Positions 62,455 to 64,000 of a stretch of DNA of 64,000 bases are shown piece after piece (within the stretch, counting starts at the first letter, position 1; each line of letters opens with the position of its first letter). The stretch covers positions 2,604,001-2,668,000 of the forward strand of contig NZ_JALLPK010000001.1 of assembly GCF_023276375.1 (NCBI RefSeq), given 5' to 3'. Source of the DNA: Halocatena marina (GTDB lineage: Archaea; Halobacteriota; Halobacteria; Halobacteriales; Haloarculaceae). The position numbers were made by a program, and so were the translations under genes. The notes under the pieces are model-generated. The model was not told the DNA's origin, searched no databases, and saw nothing but the letters and a program-made list of their open reading frames with translations.

Positions 62455-62973
62455 TTATCGGTGGATCGTTACAGATTCGATCAGTACGTCGTCCACTGGT
62501 CGGTCCTGTGCAGCCGTTTCGACCGATCCAATCTCGTTGACGACATCCATTCCGTCCACGACTTCACCGAACACCGAATGCCGGCCATCAAGATGGGGCT
62601 GTGCGTCGAGTGTGATGAAAAACTGCGATCCGTTGGTGTTCGGACCGGAGTTGGCCATCGACAGTGTTCCTGGACCATCGTGAGACAGATCGTCGTGGAA
62701 CTCATCGTCGAACTGATACCCGGGACCACCGCGTCCGGTGCCGGTCGGGTCCCCGCCCTGAATCATGAATCCATCAATGACGCGATGAACGAGAACGTCG
62801 TCGTACAGCGGCTCGTTCTGCTTTGTTTCGTCCGTCTCGGGATCGGTCCACTCCTTGCTCCCAGTGGCAAGTCCAATGAAGTTCTCGACGGTGCGCGGTA
62901 CACGCTCTTCGAACAGTTCGACCTCGATATCACCGTGGTTCGTGTGGATCCGCGCGTTTGGATTGTCGCTCAT
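62455..62973 (-). CDS. Cyclophilin-type peptidyl-prolyl isomerase
   Basis: The 172-residue enzyme catalyses cis-trans isomerisation at proline. It has the cyclophilin pattern: HTNHGDIEVELFEERVPRTVENFIGLATG at the start, HRVIDGFMIQGGDPTGTGRGGPGYQFDDE (active-site Arg/Phe/Met region) near 60, and MANSGPNTNGSQFFITLDAQPHLDGRHSVFGEVVDGMDVV near 105. The length matches short bacterial and archaeal cyclophilins. No signal is visible, so it acts in the cytoplasm. Confidence 0.96.
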   Translation of the reverse strand: MSDNPNARIHTNHGDIEVELFEERVPRTVENFIGLATGSKEWTDPETDETKQNEPLYDDVLVHRVIDGFMIQGGDPTGTGRGGPGYQFDDEFHDDLSHDGPGTLSMANSGPNTNGSQFFITLDAQPHLDGRHSVFGEVVDGMDVVNEIGSVETAAQDRPVDDVLIESVTIHR

Positions 62974-63059
62974 ACATTTAAATCGTCTCCTGGTAGGCTG
63001 AAAAGGGTGCCGATCAGCGGTCTGTGGTTCGATTGATGGGTTACACGGTTGATGAGCAC

Positions 63060-63305
63060 TCAGCTCCCCGTGAGTGCTTCTTCGTATCCGTATCGCACGT
63101 TGTTGTAGAGAATGACTACGATAGCGACGAGAATTCGAATCATGATGAGCAGACTGCCGAGCTCGACGAGATTGACGACAAGATCCAGTTCGGCGATTCT
63201 GATCAGAACAATCTCAGAAGTGAGAGTGCCAGCGAACCACAACGCGAATGCGATCCAGAACGCTTCATCGCGCAAAAGGAGGGTAGTGAGTGTCGAGAGG
63301 ACCAT
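63060..63305 (-). CDS. Small membrane protein
   Basis: This 81-residue product has two to three hydrophobic segments (about 14-32 and 42-70: FWIAFALWFAGTLTSEIVLIRIA, then LVELGSLLIMIRILVAIVVILY). It has no known domain. The ATG at 63303-63305 is retained. It is 63 bases downstream of the TrpD-like gene and could be cotranscribed. Confidence 0.5.
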   Translation of the reverse strand: MVLSTLTTLLLRDEAFWIAFALWFAGTLTSEIVLIRIAELDLVVNLVELGSLLIMIRILVAIVVILYNNVRYGYEEALTGS

Positions 63306-63368
63306 ATATTTTCAATACGTGCTTTCGAATATATTTTTTCTGGGTCCGCGTGAGGTTCGTTGCGCAGT

Positions 63369-64000
63369 TCAGAATGCTTCGAGTGCTTCGAGCGTCTCGG
63401 CTGCGCGTCCGTCGTCGATAGCATCACGCGCCAGTGCTAACCCGTCCTCAATCGTTGCTGCGTCTTCGCGGGCGTAGATGCGGAGTGCAGCATTGAGCGC
63501 GATCGCATCAGCAAAGCTGTCCTCACGGTCACCAGTCAGAACCTCTCGGGTGATCTGTGCCGAGGCTGTGGGAACGTCCTCGACAGCGAGATCATCGCTC
63601 GTCATGTCCATCCCGTACTCTGCGGTTTCGATCTCGAAGTCATCGAGGTCGCCGTCGGTCGAAACGGCCACCTTCGTCGATCCGGGTCGGACGTCGTCGT
63701 AGCCCTCCATTCCTTGGAACATGACGACTCGTCGGATGTCATAACGTTCGCTCTCCGCGAACGTATCGATGATGCGCTTGGCGTAGGGGAGGTGATAGAA
63801 GCTCCCGAGGTGAACGGTTGCGTCTGCGGGGTTCGCGAGCGTCTCGATCGTGTTAACGAACGTCCGGACGCCCATCTGATCACGACGGTCGAAGAGATCG
63901 TGGACAGCCGGGTTGACGTTCGGTTGGTAGTAGAACCCGAATCCAATCTCGTCGGTCATAGCTGCGCTCTCCTCTGGAGCGAGATCAGTCCGAACGCCGA
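63369..64000 (-). CDS. TrpD/TrpD2-like anthranilate phosphoribosyltransferase family, C-terminal part
   Basis: The frame is open to the window edge: before the ATG at 63959 the translation continues upstream as GVRTDLAPEESAAM, which fits the family (compare DLSPEE... in TrpD), so the gene runs on beyond 64000. About 210 residues are visible: FGFYYQPNVNPAVHDLFDRRDQMGVRTFVNTIETLANPA (the conserved ALGVRT...NxLGPL..P region), then VVMFQGMEGYDDVRPG. The glycosyltransferase family 3 fold transfers phosphoribose from PRPP. The modified N-(T/I)-ETLANP loop suggests a paralogue of the YbiB/TrpD2 type rather than the tryptophan enzyme. Confidence 0.8.
   Translation of the reverse strand, partial: GVRTDLAPEESAAMTDEIGFGFYYQPNVNPAVHDLFDRRDQMGVRTFVNTIETLANPADATVHLGSFYHLPYAKRIIDTFAESERYDIRRVVMFQGMEGYDDVRPGSTKVAVSTDGDLDDFEIETAEYGMDMTSDDLAVEDVPTASAQITREVLTGDREDSFADAIALNAALRIYAREDAATIEDGLALARDAIDDGRAAETLEALEAF

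Noticed and set aside
1-64000. CRISPR arrays, insertion sequences, rRNA, integrase genes and replication origins
   Set aside because: I saw no regularly spaced repeats, no transposase or integrase motifs, no rRNA and no orc/cdc6 gene with origin repeats.

Overview
This window is a piece of a haloarchaeal (Halobacteria, Euryarchaeota) chromosome. The evidence is the acidic, Asp/Glu-rich proteome, the ribosomal and translation cluster L39e-L31e-aIF6-L18a(LX)-prefoldin-FtsY with SRP54, archaeal-type phosphopantetheine adenylyltransferase, ThpR, Tat-type 'RR' export signals, halo-type glutamate-cysteine ligase, a halocin-C8-like precursor and tRNA genes without an encoded CCA. The base composition looks only moderately GC-rich for this class (by eye, not counted), so one of the lower-GC genera is likely; I cannot name it.

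Layout. 0-12.5 kb: LURP-one-like protein, DUF4013 membrane protein, UvrA, a six-Asp-box propeller, a DM13 protein, a geranylgeranyl-reductase-family flavoprotein, tRNA-Leu(UAG), a short TFB-like protein, CoaD, a winged-helix regulator, GshA and a DUF5804-like protein. 12.5-14.2 kb: a poorly coding, AT-richer block with a 42-residue zinc ribbon and an orphan protein, bracketed by a 19-bp near-identical direct repeat. 14.2-24.3 kb: a flavin-type oxidase, two tandem stand-alone H-NOX (heme nitric oxide binding) proteins, then an MCP, CheW, CheY, CheA, a double CheC and CheD. 24.4-30.4 kb: an MFS carrier, tRNA-Glu(UUC), a YdjM-like protein, tRNA-Arg(UCU), a UPF0200/UPF0201-type gene pair, a split MgtE-type transporter and a solitary m4C-type DNA methyltransferase. 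30.5-31.4 kb: a Tat-exported, ten-cysteine halocin-C8-type precursor. 31.5-38.3 kb: SRP54, an S9 peptidase, FtsY, prefoldin alpha, L18a, aIF6, L31e and L39e. 38.5-51.9 kb: an MFS carrier, an ABC exporter, ThpR, a TPR protein, DUF424, a YigZ-family protein, a low-complexity lipoprotein, Upp, an ArsA-type ATPase, MsrA, CstA and small unknowns. 52-64 kb: GlmU-like/GlmS, a beta-helix protein, a lipoprotein, MutS-MutL, cyclophilin and the 3' part of a TrpD-like gene cut by the window end.

How the genes work together. The most striking unit is at 15.2-24.2 kb. Two adjacent H-NOX proteins keep the proximal histidine (His103 in both) and the YxSxR heme-propionate motif, but have Phe or Val where O2-binding H-NOX proteins have a distal tyrosine, so NO (or CO) rather than O2 is the predicted ligand. 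Directly downstream lies an MCP with two membrane helices, almost no extracellular loop and no recognisable sensor domain, followed by an operon of CheW-CheY-CheA-CheC-CheD without cheB or cheR. I infer an NO-sensing taxis or signalling module in which soluble H-NOX subunits serve as the sensor of the MCP/CheA complex. CheA carries three long tandem repeats between its Hpt and kinase domains, and CheD has Ser in place of its catalytic Cys. The second highlight is the halocin-C8-like precursor, whose N-terminal part may be its own immunity protein.
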